The notes beneath the pieces are model-generated. The model was given only the letters and a program-made list of their open reading frames with translations. It made no database searches and was not told the DNA's origin. Of a stretch of DNA of 64,000 nucleotides, positions 9,028 through 19,000 are shown one piece after another. Numbering within the stretch: the first letter of the stretch is position 1; the number at the start of each line of letters is the position of its first letter. This DNA comes from SG8-41 sp036397875. Its GTDB lineage: Bacteria; Pseudomonadota; Gammaproteobacteria; Burkholderiales; SG8-41. A program made the position numbers and the translations under genes. The DNA is taken from assembly GCA_036397875.1 (NCBI GenBank), contig DASWIC010000296.1, positions 1-64,000 of the forward strand, read 5' to 3'.

Positions 9028-10767
9028 TTACATTCTATCGGGAGCTGATACACCCAGCAGTCCGAGCCCGTTGCGCAGCACCTGCCGCACCGCGCCGGCC
9101 AGCGCGAGCCGCGCCCGCTTGACGCGCTCTTCCTCCACCAGCAGGCGCGTCGCGTTGTAATAACTGTGAAACCCTGCGGCGAGCTCGCGCAGGTAGAACG
9201 CAACGAGGTGTGGCGCAAAATCGCGCGCCGCGTTCTCCACCGCGTCGGGATATTCCAGCAGACGCGCCAGCAACACGGTCTCGTGCTCGGAGACGAGCGC
9301 GGTCACATCGGCACCGGCGAGTTCGGAGGCATCACCCCCCCACTGCTCGAGCACACTGCACACCCGGGCGTGAGCGTACTGGACGTAGTAGACCGGGTTG
9401 TCGGTGCTCTGCGACTTGGCGAGATCGAGGTCGAAATCGAGGTGCTGATCGGACTTGCGCAGCACGTAGAAGAAGCGCGCCGCGTCATTGCCGACCTCGT
9501 TGCGCAGCTCGCGCAGCGTGATGAACTCCCCTGCGCGTGTCGACATGGAAACCCGCTCCCCGCCGCGGTAGAGCACGGCGAACTGCACGAGCGCGATGGT
9601 GAGCCGCTGTGGATCGAGTCCGAGGGCCGCGAGGGCGCCCTTCACGCGCGCCACATAGCCGTGATGGTCCGCGCCCCAGACGTCGATGGCGATGTCGTAT
9701 CCGCGCTCGAATTTGTCGAGATGGTAGGCGATGTCCGAGGCGAAGTAGGTGTATTGACCGTTCTCGCGCCGCACCACGCGGTCCTTCTCGTCGCCGTAGC
9801 TGCTCGAGCGGAACCACTTTGCGCCGTCCTGCTCGTAGACGTGGCCGCGCTCCTCGAGCCGTATCAACGCGCGCTCGACCCGGCCGGTCTCGTAGAGCGA
9901 GCGCTCGGAGAACCACGCGTCGAACGTGACGCCGAATTCGGCAAGGTCGCTGCGGCAATCCGCGAGCTGCACCTCCAGCGCGAAGCGATGAATGGTGTCG
10001 TAGCCACGGCCAAGCGTGCGCTTGGCGATCTCGATCATGGCGTCAAGGCGGTGCTCCTCGTCGGGCTCGGCGAGCGCCGGCGTGAACACCCCGGCGCCGT
10101 GGCGGAACCGCGCGCCGTGCTCGGCGCGGATCGCGGCCGCCATGGAACGCACATACCCTCCCTGATAGCCATTGGACGGAAAAGGCACCGCTTCGTCATG
10201 GAGCTCGAGATAGCGCAGCCACGTCGACAGCGCCAGGATATCCATCTGCCGTCCGGAATCGTTGACGTAGAACTCGCGGGCCACGTCGAAGCCGGAGGCC
10301 GCGAGCACGTTGGCGAGGCTCGCGCCATAAGCGGCGCCGCGCCCGTGGCCGACGTGGAGCGGGCCGGTGGGATTGGCCGACACGAATTCGACCTGGACTT
10401 TCTTGCGCTGGCCGCGCATCCCCGTTCCGTAGCCGCTGCCGACCTCCAGGATGCGATTGACGACCTGCTGCTTGAACGAGCGCTTCAGGAAGAAGTTGAT
10501 GAACCCCGCCCCCGCCACCTCGGCCTTTTCGAGGTGGGGCGAGGCCGGCAGCGCGGCCACCAGCTGCGCCGCGATCTCGCGCGGTGCACGCTTCAGCGCC
10601 TTCGCGAGCTGCAGCGCGACGTTGCACGCGTAATCGCCATGCTCGGCCTGCTTGGGCCTCTCCAGCACGATAGCCGGCGCCGGCGCGGCAGACGCGACGT
10701 TTCGAACAGCTTGCTCGACCAGCGCGGAAAGCTGCGAGCGCAGATCGGGGAGCACGGGAGCTGGCAC
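9028..10767 (-). CDS. argS: Arginyl-tRNA synthetase
   Basis: Class I aminoacyl-tRNA synthetase that charges tRNA-Arg. The 579-residue length fits. It has an N-terminal Add-1 tRNA-recognition domain, the HIGH motif as HVGH in ANPTGPLHVGHGRGAAYG near 130-146, a KMSKS-like site degenerated to VSMSTR (a known trait of many ArgRS), and a C-terminal anticodon-binding DALR domain ending VLRNGLGLLGVSAPDRM. The start is GTG at 10767. It lies 36 bases after priA on the same strand and is followed closely by the SPOR gene. Confidence 0.96.
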   Translation of the reverse strand: MPAPVLPDLRSQLSALVEQAVRNVASAAPAPAIVLERPKQAEHGDYACNVALQLAKALKRAPREIAAQLVAALPASPHLEKAEVAGAGFINFFLKRSFKQQVVNRILEVGSGYGTGMRGQRKKVQVEFVSANPTGPLHVGHGRGAAYGASLANVLAASGFDVAREFYVNDSGRQMDILALSTWLRYLELHDEAVPFPSNGYQGGYVRSMAAAIRAEHGARFRHGAGVFTPALAEPDEEHRLDAMIEIAKRTLGRGYDTIHRFALEVQLADCRSDLAEFGVTFDAWFSERSLYETGRVERALIRLEERGHVYEQDGAKWFRSSSYGDEKDRVVRRENGQYTYFASDIAYHLDKFERGYDIAIDVWGADHHGYVARVKGALAALGLDPQRLTIALVQFAVLYRGGERVSMSTRAGEFITLRELRNEVGNDAARFFYVLRKSDQHLDFDLDLAKSQSTDNPVYYVQYAHARVCSVLEQWGGDASELAGADVTALVSEHETVLLARLLEYPDAVENAARDFAPHLVAFYLRELAAGFHSYYNATRLLVEEERVKRARLALAGAVRQVLRNGLGLLGVSAPDRM

Positions 10768-10803
10768 GGGGAACCCGGAGAAAAAGGCGGATTATAAGCG
10801 AGG

Positions 10804-12987
10804 TCAGAAATCGAGCGGGTCGACGTCGATCGACCAACGTGCCCGCGTGGCGCGCAGGCGCGACAGCGCCACGAACCATGCGGCAAGATACTCGTGCAAC
10901 CGGCTCCGCGAGGCAGATTGGACCAGCAGTTGGGCGCGCTCGCGGCCGGCCCGCCGCGCGAGCGCTGCCGGCACCGGATCGTAGACGGTGACGTGTTCAT
11001 CGAGCGCCCGGCCGAGGCGCGCGGCTTCGGCCAGGAACTGGAGCGCGGTGGCGAGGCGCGGCGCCTCCGCACGCAACAATGCCTGGTGAACGAATGGGGG
11101 GAAGCCGGCCTGCCGGCGCTCAAGGAGCGCGGCGTCCGCGAATGCCCGGTAACCCTGGCGACGGAGCGCCAGGTAGAGCGCGTGGTGCGGAAATTCCGTT
11201 TGAATCAGCACTTCGCCCTGCGTCCCGCCGCGTCCCGAGCGTCCGGCAACCTGGGTGAGCAGGGCAAACAGCCGCTCGGCGGCCCGGAAATCGCTGCTGT
11301 AGAGCTGGCGGTCCGCGTTCAACACGCCCACCAGGTTGAGGTGCGGGAAATCGTGGCCCTTGGCGAGGATCTGGGTGCCGACGAGAACGTCGACGTCGCG
11401 CTCCTGGATGCGTTGGCGCATCGCGTTCCAGGCGCGGCGCCGGCGGGTCGTATCGCGGTCGATGCGCAGGATGCGCGCCTGTGGAAGCAAGCGCGCCAGC
11501 GCCTCCTCCACGCGCTGGGTGCCTTGGCCGACCGGCTGGAGATCCGGGTTGCCGCAGCCGGGGCAGGCGGCCGGCGGCGATGACACGTGGCCACAATGGT
11601 GGCAGCGCACGCGCCGTTCCGGCAGGTGCAGCACGAGCCGCGCAGAACAGCGCGCGCAGCCGGATATCCAGCCGCAGGACCGGCACATCAGTACCGGAGC
11701 GTAGCCGCGGCGGTTGATGAATACCAGGGCCTGCTCGCCGCGTGCGACGCACTCCTGCAGCGCGGTGATCAAGGGCCCCGACAGCCCCTCGGCCAACTTG
11801 TCGCCACGCGTGTCGATGCAGGCGATGCGGGGGGGCGGGGCCCCGATGCGGTTGGGAAGCGTGAGCAGCGTGTAACGGCCACTGACGGCGTTATGGTAGG
11901 TTTCGAGGGCGGGTGTAGCCGAGCCGAGCACGAGGGGCACTCCACGTTGCCGCGCCCGCACCACGGCGAGGTCCCGTGCCGAATAACGAAACCCCTCCCC
12001 CTGCTTGAACGAACTGTCCTGTTCCTCGTCCACGATGATGAGGCCCAGCTCCGGCAGCGGCACGAACACGGCGAGCCGCGTGCCGAGTATGATGCGGGCC
12101 CGCCCGGAGGACGCTGCGCGCCAGTGCTCCAGCCGCTCCGTTTCGGCGAGGCCGCTGTGCAGGCTCACCGCGTGCGTACCCGGAAAGCGGTCCTGTATCA
12201 GCGTTTCCAGCTGGGGCGTGAGCGCGATCTCGGGCACGAGCACCAGCGCCTGTCGTCCGGCCTTCAGCGTTGCAGCAATGGCATGCAGGTAGACCTCGGT
12301 CTTGCCGCTGCCCGTGATCCCGAGCAGAAGAAAGGGGTGGAATCCGCCGAGGCGTGCGCAGATCTCGGACACCGCGTGTGCTTGCTCGCCGGTCAATTGC
12401 GGCCCGGCAGCGGCCTCGAACCGCGCGGTCGTGCCCGGGGGCTCCACCGTCTCGAGTCGCACCCAGCCGCGTTCCAGGAAACGTTTGAGTGCCGCGCGGC
12501 ATTGCCGAAATGCGCTGCCTGCCTCGGCCGCCCCGAGTGGCCCCCGGCGCAAGCGTTCCAGCAGGCGGCGCTGGGCATGGGCGCGCGATGGGAAAGCGGC
12601 TTCCCCCAGCGCCGCCCCGGCCGGAGTGAGATGGTAGCGATTGCGGTCGGTTGATCGTGCGGGATCTCCGGGGCGACGCAGACGCGCGGGCAGGGCGCCC
12701 AACACCACCGCGCCCAAAGGGTGGTGATAGTAATCGGAGGCAAACCGCAACAGGCGCAGATCTTCCACGGCGAGCGGCGGCAGGTCGCGCAATATCCGGA
12801 TCGCTTCCTTCAGGCGCTCCGCCGGCACCGTCGTGGCCTGGGCGAGCTCGATGATCACGCCCACCGCGCGCGCCCGATTGAATGGCACGAGCACACGCCG
12901 TCCCACGTCGGCCGCGGTCGCTTCTGGGGCGCGGTAGTCGAACAGCTTGGGGACCGGAACGTCGAGCGCAACGCGAATAATGCTCAT
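10804..12987 (-). CDS. priA: Primosomal replication-restart helicase
   Basis: DEAH-type 3'-5' DNA helicase that recognises stalled forks and D-loops and reloads DnaB. The 727 residues show the N-terminal DNA-binding domain starting MSIIRVALDVPVPKLFDY, Walker A GITGSGKTEVYLHA, Walker B box DEEQD, and a zinc-binding insertion with paired cysteines (CRSCGWISGCARC, then CHHCGHVSSPPAACPGC), all family hallmarks. The ATG at 12987 opens after a 347-base region rich in DnaA-box-like sites. It is downstream of hemE on the same strand. Confidence 0.97.
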   Translation of the reverse strand: MSIIRVALDVPVPKLFDYRAPEATAADVGRRVLVPFNRARAVGVIIELAQATTVPAERLKEAIRILRDLPPLAVEDLRLLRFASDYYHHPLGAVVLGALPARLRRPGDPARSTDRNRYHLTPAGAALGEAAFPSRAHAQRRLLERLRRGPLGAAEAGSAFRQCRAALKRFLERGWVRLETVEPPGTTARFEAAAGPQLTGEQAHAVSEICARLGGFHPFLLLGITGSGKTEVYLHAIAATLKAGRQALVLVPEIALTPQLETLIQDRFPGTHAVSLHSGLAETERLEHWRAASSGRARIILGTRLAVFVPLPELGLIIVDEEQDSSFKQGEGFRYSARDLAVVRARQRGVPLVLGSATPALETYHNAVSGRYTLLTLPNRIGAPPPRIACIDTRGDKLAEGLSGPLITALQECVARGEQALVFINRRGYAPVLMCRSCGWISGCARCSARLVLHLPERRVRCHHCGHVSSPPAACPGCGNPDLQPVGQGTQRVEEALARLLPQARILRIDRDTTRRRRAWNAMRQRIQERDVDVLVGTQILAKGHDFPHLNLVGVLNADRQLYSSDFRAAERLFALLTQVAGRSGRGGTQGEVLIQTEFPHHALYLALRRQGYRAFADAALLERRQAGFPPFVHQALLRAEAPRLATALQFLAEAARLGRALDEHVTVYDPVPAALARRAGRERAQLLVQSASRSRLHEYLAAWFVALSRLRATRARWSIDVDPLDF

Positions 12988-13334
12988 GCCAGCCGTGGCT
13001 TGCGCGATGTGCGGCTTGGAACTCGCGCCTTCGTGCGCCGGTAAGCGCTTTGATGAGAAGGCACCCGATTCATGCAGACCGCGCGGCTCGAATTATCAAC
13101 AGCATGCTGTGGATAACCGTGTTGACAATTCGATCACGGCCCGAACAAACGCCGAGGATTGCCGCGTCTTCGCTGATCTTCATTCCCGATGTAAGTGAAA
13201 ATAACCTATATCAATTAAGTAGTTATATGTTGTCGTGGCTCTAAACGCCACCGCGCAGCGCGTGCCGGCCAAAGCAGGTTCTGCTGTGCATAACCCGGGC
13301 CGACTGCCGGGAGAGCCAGTATCGGCGCGGGTTT
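12988..13334. other. hemE-priA intergenic region with DnaA-box cluster; candidate origin-like element
   Basis: A 347-base region without a credible gene. Four 9-base matches or near-matches to the DnaA box TTATNCACA are present: 13093-13101 (TTATCAACA, plus), 13108-13116 (TTATCCACA, minus), 13120-13128 (TTGTCAACA, minus) and 13285-13293 (TTATGCACA, minus). The first two form a nearly perfect 24-base palindrome centred on GCATGC. Between the third and fourth lies an AT-rich tract, 13191-13232, with 10 G or C out of 42 bases, in sharp contrast to the GC-rich surroundings. Together these resemble an unwinding element flanked by DnaA sites. The region must also contain the priA promoter. Origin function is inference. 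Confidence 0.5.
13093..13116. promoter_or_regulatory. Palindromic pair of DnaA-box-like sites
   Basis: Two facing 9-mers, TTATCAACA and TGTGGATAA, separated by GCATGC, form a 24-base palindrome with a single mismatch. The right half is an exact consensus DnaA box on the minus strand. Binding by DnaA is inferred from the consensus only. Confidence 0.55.
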
Positions 13335-14429
13335 TCAGTGATACGCCGGACTCAATTCATGAACCGCGTCCACCAGCGCGGCAACGCTGTCGGGAGGGGT
13401 GAACTGGCTGACGCCATGACCCAGATTGAAAATATGACCAGCGCCGTTCCCATAGGCTGCGAGCGCGGTGGCAACGCCCGCGCGAACTGCCGGCTTGCCC
13501 GCCAGCAATACCGCAGGATCCAAATTGCCCTGGAGTGAGACGCGCTCGCCGACACGCTCGCGCGCCGCGCCCAGATCGACCGTCCAGTCGACCCCGATCG
13601 CGTCACAACCGCTGGCGGCCTGCGCCTCGAGCCATCCTCCTCCGCCTTTGGTAAACAGGATGCTGGGAACGCGCTGACCGTCGTGCTCGCGCCTGAGTCC
13701 TGCCACGATGCGCTGCATGTAAGAAAGCGAGAACTCCCGATACTCGGCGGCACCCAGCGCGCCACCCCAAGTGTCGAAAATCATCACCACCTGCGCTCCG
13801 GCCTCGATCTGGGCGTTGAGGAAGGCGGTGACTGCACGGCAATTTACCTCCAGGATGTGGTGCAACAACTCAGGGCGGGCATAGAGCATCGTCTTCACCG
13901 TGCGGAAGTCTGTGCTGGCGCCCCCTTCCACCATATAGGACGCCAGCGTGTAGGGGCTGCCACAAAACCCGATGAGCGGCACCCCGCCGTTCAACGCCGA
14001 TCGTACCTGGCGCAAGGTGTCGAGCACGTAACCAAGGCGCTCCTGCGGATCGGGCACGACCAGGCTGCGTATCGCGCGCTCCTCGCGCAGCGGTCGCTCG
14101 AGGCGCGGTCCCTCGCCCTCGGCGAAACTCAATCCGAGACCCATGGCGTCGGGCAGCGTAAGTATGTCGGAAAAAACGATGGCGGCGTCGAGGCGAAACC
14201 GGGCGAGCGGCTGCAAGGTCACCTCCGTGGCGAGGTCGGGCGACTTGGCCAGCGCGAGAAAGCTGCCGGCCCGGCTGCGCGTGGCGTTGTATTCCGGGAG
14301 GTAGCGGCCGGCCTGGCGCATGAGCCAGACCGGCGTGTAGGGCGTGGGCTGCCGCAGCAGCGCGCGGATCAGGGTATCGTTCTTGAGTCTTGGCACTGGG
14401 ATTGCAGAATCAGGGCTCGACCCACCCAT
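13335..14429 (-). CDS. hemE: Uroporphyrinogen decarboxylase
   Basis: Decarboxylates the four acetate side chains of uroporphyrinogen III to give coproporphyrinogen III in haem synthesis. The signature RQAGRYLPEY is near residues 38-47, and the second conserved segment FCGSPYTLASYMVEGG follows mid-protein. The frame open from ATG 14429 gives 364 residues, about ten longer than is typical; the family-like N-terminus begins PRLKNDTLIRALL, so a GTG at 14396 is an alternative start. Neither has a convincing ribosome-binding site. gltD lies upstream on the same strand, separated by 81 bases that include a repeat-like GC palindrome. Confidence 0.95.
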   Translation of the reverse strand: MGGSSPDSAIPVPRLKNDTLIRALLRQPTPYTPVWLMRQAGRYLPEYNATRSRAGSFLALAKSPDLATEVTLQPLARFRLDAAIVFSDILTLPDAMGLGLSFAEGEGPRLERPLREERAIRSLVVPDPQERLGYVLDTLRQVRSALNGGVPLIGFCGSPYTLASYMVEGGASTDFRTVKTMLYARPELLHHILEVNCRAVTAFLNAQIEAGAQVVMIFDTWGGALGAAEYREFSLSYMQRIVAGLRREHDGQRVPSILFTKGGGGWLEAQAASGCDAIGVDWTVDLGAARERVGERVSLQGNLDPAVLLAGKPAVRAGVATALAAYGNGAGHIFNLGHGVSQFTPPDSVAALVDAVHELSPAYH

Positions 14430-14450
14430 ATTGGCTTCGAGGCACCACTC

Positions 14451-14475
14451 GGGGGTACGGGGGGTTTAGTCCCCT
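14451..14475 (+). repeat. Divergent copy of the GGGGT-ACG-GGGG/CCCC hairpin repeat
   Basis: A G-rich run, a short A/T-containing spacer and a CCCCT run in the gltD-hemE gap align, with small gaps, to the two 31-base repeats at 53744 and 53801. The arms are less perfect here. Membership in the same family is a by-eye alignment, not a computed one. Confidence 0.35.
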
Positions 14476-14510
14476 GCTCCCATTTGCCCCGGGGGTCCGG
14501 CGTTGCCACC

Positions 14511-15974
14511 CTATCGCGGCAACGCCGAGGACCCCATGAGAAATTCATCCACCGCGCGCGCGCACTGCCGCCCCTCGCGTATGGCCCATACGACGAGTGA
14601 CTGCCCGCGCCGCATGTCGCCCGCGGCGAAGATCCTGGGCACCGACGTCGCGTAACAACCGGCGCCGTCGGTGGTCGCCCGGGCGTTGCCGCGAGCATCC
14701 TTCGCCACGCCGAAGCTCTCGAGCATGGACTGGACCGGAGAGACAAAGCCCATTGCCAGCAATACAAGGTCGGCGGGCAGCGTGAACGCCGAGCCCGGCA
14801 CCTCGCTCATCCGGCCGTCCTGCCACGCCAGCCGCACGGCCTTGAGCTGCTTCACTTTGCCGCCCTCTCCGATGAACGCCTTCGTCGCGACCGACCAGTC
14901 GCGATCGACACCCTCCTCGTGCGAAGCGGAGGTGCGCAACCGCGTGGGCCAGTACGGCCACACCGGATTGCGCTCCACGTCGGGCGGCATGGGCAGCAGC
15001 TCGAACTGCGTGATGGACCGGGCCCCATGGCGGTTGGATGTTCCGACGCAGTCGGAGCCGGTATCACCGCCGCCGATGATCACCACGTGCTTACCGGTCG
15101 CCCACAGGTCGGGGACGCCGGCGTCGCCCGCGACGCGCTTGTTCTGCAGCGGCAGGAACTCCATCGCGAAGTGCACGCCGTCGAGCTCCCGCCCGGGTAT
15201 CGGCAGGTCGCGCGGCTGCTCCGCTCCCCCCGCGAGCACGACAGCGTCGAATTCGGCGAGGAGCTTCCCGGGCGCGATCAGCTCCTTCGACCAATCGGGA
15301 ACCCCCTTGCCGGGGCGCTCGCTGCCGACGCAAACGCCGGTGCGAAACGAAACACCCTCGGCCGCCATCTGCTCCATGCGCCGGTCGATCTGCCATTTTT
15401 CGAGCTTGAAATCGGGGATGCCGTAGCGCAGCAGGCCCCCGATCCGGTCGGTTTTTTCGAACACGACGACGGCGTGGCCGGCGCGCGCGAGCTGCTGCGC
15501 GCAGGCGAGCCCCGCGGGGCCGGAGCCCACGACCGCGACTTTCCTGCCGCTCTTGTGGGCAGGGGGTCGCGGCTGGACCCACCCGGCTTCCCACGCCTTG
15601 TCGATAATGGCGTGCTCGATCGACTTGATGCCGACCGGATCCTCATTGATGCGCAGCACGCAGGCCTCCTCGCACGGCGCCGGGCATATCCGCCCCGTGA
15701 ATTCCGGGAAGTTGTTGGTCGAGTGCAGCGACTCGATCGCCGACCGCCAGTCCTGGCGGTACACCAGGTCATTCCAGTCGGGGATGATGTTGTTCACCGG
15801 GCAGCCGCTCATGCAGAACGGGATGCCGCAGTCCATGCAGCGGGCGCCCTGAATGCCCGCCGCCTCGTCCGTAAGGTGCGGGATGAACTCGCGGTAATGC
15901 TTCTTGCGCGCGTCTTTCGGCTCGTACGCCTCCTCGACGCGGTCGTGCTCGAGAAATCCCGTGATCTTGCCCAT
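14511..15974 (-). CDS. gltD: Glutamate synthase (NADPH) small subunit
   Basis: Beta subunit of glutamate synthase: oxidises NADPH and passes electrons through FAD and iron-sulfur clusters to the large subunit. The 487 residues begin with a cysteine-rich 4Fe-4S region (CMDCGIPFCMSGCP at about 46-59 and CPAPCEEAC near 97-105), then a Rossmann FAD site (VAVVGSGPAGLACAQQLARAG near 146-166) and an NAD(P)H site (VVIIGGGDTGSDCVG) with the FAD C-terminal segment (RIFAAGDMRRGQSLVVWAI). It follows gltB after about 100 bases on the same strand and forms an operon with it. Confidence 0.96.
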   Translation of the reverse strand: MGKITGFLEHDRVEEAYEPKDARKKHYREFIPHLTDEAAGIQGARCMDCGIPFCMSGCPVNNIIPDWNDLVYRQDWRSAIESLHSTNNFPEFTGRICPAPCEEACVLRINEDPVGIKSIEHAIIDKAWEAGWVQPRPPAHKSGRKVAVVGSGPAGLACAQQLARAGHAVVVFEKTDRIGGLLRYGIPDFKLEKWQIDRRMEQMAAEGVSFRTGVCVGSERPGKGVPDWSKELIAPGKLLAEFDAVVLAGGAEQPRDLPIPGRELDGVHFAMEFLPLQNKRVAGDAGVPDLWATGKHVVIIGGGDTGSDCVGTSNRHGARSITQFELLPMPPDVERNPVWPYWPTRLRTSASHEEGVDRDWSVATKAFIGEGGKVKQLKAVRLAWQDGRMSEVPGSAFTLPADLVLLAMGFVSPVQSMLESFGVAKDARGNARATTDGAGCYATSVPRIFAAGDMRRGQSLVVWAIREGRQCARAVDEFLMGSSALPR

Positions 15975-16076
15975 GCTATGCGCTCAATGTGGAGTCCGGC
16001 TGACTGCGCCGGGAGGAACGCGGGAGGCGGCAGGCCCCCGTCCACCGGCGCGGGGAAGCCGCGTCCCCGGTCCCAG

Positions 16077-19000
16077 TCAGGCGGCGATCCTGCGTCCCTT
16101 GGCGGCGAGCTCGCCCAGCGCGCGCCGGTACTCGTTCGGGAACACCTTGACGAATTTCGGCCGGAATTCGTTCCAGCGCTCGAGCACGCGTTTCGCCTGC
16201 GCGCTTCCCGTATGGCGCGCGTGGTTCTCGATCAGCCGCTTCACGATGGCCTCATCGGCCATGCCCCCGTGCCACAAATCGCGCGTGAGCTTCGCCTCCT
16301 GCTCGGCTTCCGCGACGAGCGGCTCCAGAGCCACCATCGATGCATTGCAGCGCCGGGCGAACTCGCCGTCGGCATCGAGCACGTAGGCGATGCCGCCCGA
16401 CATCCCGGCGGCGAAGTTGCGGCCGGTCGTCCCCAGCACGACCACGGTGCCCCCGGTCATGTACTCGCAGCCGTGGTCGCCGACGCCCTCGACGACCGCC
16501 TGCGCGCCCGAGTTCCTGACCGCGAAACGCTCGCCGGCGACGCCCCGGAAGTACGCTTCGCCGCAGATCGCGCCGTAGAGCACCACGTTGCCGGTGATGA
16601 TGTTCTCGGTCGGCTCGCCGCGGAACTTGGGAGAGGGCTGGACCGAAATGCGTCCGCCCGAGAGCCCCTTGCCGCAGTAATCGTTGGTGTCCCCAATGAG
16701 ATCGAGCGTGACGCCCCGCGCGAGGAACGCGCCGAAGCTCTGCCCCGCGGAGCCGGCGAGGCGTATGTGGATTGAGTCATCCGGCAGCCCCTCGTGCCCA
16801 TAGCGCCGCGCGATTTCCCACGACAGCATGGTGCCAACGGTGCGATTGATGTTGCGGATCGGGGTCTCGATGGTGACCCGCTCGCGGCGCTCGAGCGCCG
16901 GGCGCGCGAGCTCGATCAGCCGGTTGTCGAGCGCCTTCTCCAGCCCGTGCGTCTGCTTCTCGCTGTAGTAACGCGCCACTTCGGCCGGCATCTGCGGCAC
17001 GGCGAAGATTTTCGAGAAGTCGAGGCCCTTCGCCTTCCAGTGCTCGATGCCTTTCCTCGTGTCCAGCAGATCGGCGCGCCCGATCAGGTCGTTGAACCTG
17101 CGGATGCCGAGCTTCGCCATGAGCTCTCTGGCTTCCTCGGCGACGAAGAAGAAGTAATTGACGACGTGCTCGGGCTTGCCCTCGAATTTCCTGCGCAGCA
17201 CCGGGTCCTGGGTGGCGACGCCCACCGGGCAGGTATTGAGGTGACACTTGCGCATCATGATGCAGCCCTCGACAACGAGCGGCGCGGTCGAGAAGCCGAA
17301 CTCGTCGGCCCCGAGCAGCGCGCCGACCACCACGTCGCGGCCGGTCTTCATCTGCCCGTCCACCTGGACCGCAATCCGCCCGCGCAGGCGGTTCAAAACC
17401 AGCGTCTGCTGCGTCTCCGCGAGACCGAGCTCCCAGGGGGTGCCGGCGTGCAGGATGGAGGACCAGGGGGAGGCGCCCGTGCCGCCGTCGTGGCCGGCGA
17501 TCGTGACGTGGTCCGACTTGGCCTTGGAAACGCCCGCGGCAACGGTGCCGACCCCCACCTCGGAGACGAGCTTCACGCTGACCGCGGCCTCCGGGTTCGC
17601 GTTCTTGAGATCGTGGATCAGCTGCGCGATGTCCTCGATCGAGTAGATGTCGTGGTGCGGCGGCGGGGAGATCAGCTCCACCCCGGGCGTCGCGTAACGG
17701 ATCTCCGCGATGTACTCCGACACCTTGCGCCCGGGCAGCTGCCCGCCCTCGCCGGGCTTCGCTCCCTGCGCGATCTTGATCTGCATCATTTCGGAGGACG
17801 CGAGATATTCGGCCGTGACGCCGAAGCGACCGGAGGCGACCTGCACGATCTTGGATTTCAGCGAGTCACCCTCTTCAAGGGGGATGTCGACTTCCACGCG
17901 CTCGCGGCCGAGGCGTGAGAGCAACGTCTCGCCGGCCGCGACCGGGGCGTAGCGCTTGCGATCCTCGCCACCCTCGCCGGTATTGGATTTCCCGCCGAGG
18001 CGGTTCATCGCGATCGCGAGCACGGTGTGAGCTTCCGTAGAAATGGCGCCCAGGGACATCGCGCCGGTCGAGAAGCGCTTGACGATTTCGGCGGCGGGCT
18101 CGACCTCCTCGATCGGGACGGTCGTGCAGCGGTCGAACCGGAACTCGAAGAGCCCCCGGAACGTGAGGTGGCGCTTGGACTGGTCGTTGATGATCGCCGC
18201 GTATTCCTGGTAGGTCTGGTAGGAATTGCTGCGCGCCGAGTGCTGCAGCTTCGCGATCGCATCGGGAGTCCACATGTGCTCTTCACCACGGACGCGCCAG
18301 GCGTAATCGCCGCCGGCGTCGAGCGCGCCGCGCAGCACCGGGTCCTCGTTGTTGAATGCCGCCTGATGCATGCGGATGGATTCATCCGCGGCATCGAAGA
18401 CATCGATACCCCCGACCAACGAGGCCGTGCCGGTGAAATACTTGTCCACCAGGGAGTGCGCCAGGCCCACCGCCTCGAAGATCTGCGCGCCGGTATACGA
18501 CATGTAGGTCGAGATGCCCATTTTGGACATCACCTTTTTCAAGCCCTTGCCGACCGCCTTGACATAGTTCTTGATCGCTTTCCTGCCGTCCACGCCGGAC
18601 CCGAATTCGCCGCGTCCGGCGAGATCGAGCAGCGTCTCGAGCGCGAGGTACGGGTGCACCGCCTCGGCCCCGTAGCCGCCGAGAAGGGCAAAGTGGTGCA
18701 CTTCCCGCGCCGAGCCGGTCTCGACCACCAGCCCCGTGCTGGTGCGCAGCCCCTTGTTGACCAGGTGCTGGTGGATCGCCGACAGCGCGAGCAGCGCGGG
18801 GATTGCGACCAGGTTGCGCTCGACCCCGCGGTCGGAGATGACGATGACGGAAAAGCCCGCGCGCACGGCGTCCTCGGCCTGCGCGCACAGCGAGGCGAGG
18901 CGCGCTTCGACCGCTTCCTTGCCCCAGGCGATGGGGTAGGTCGTGTCGATCTCGAACGACTTGAACTTGCCGTCGGTGTAGCGGTCGATGTGCCGGATCT

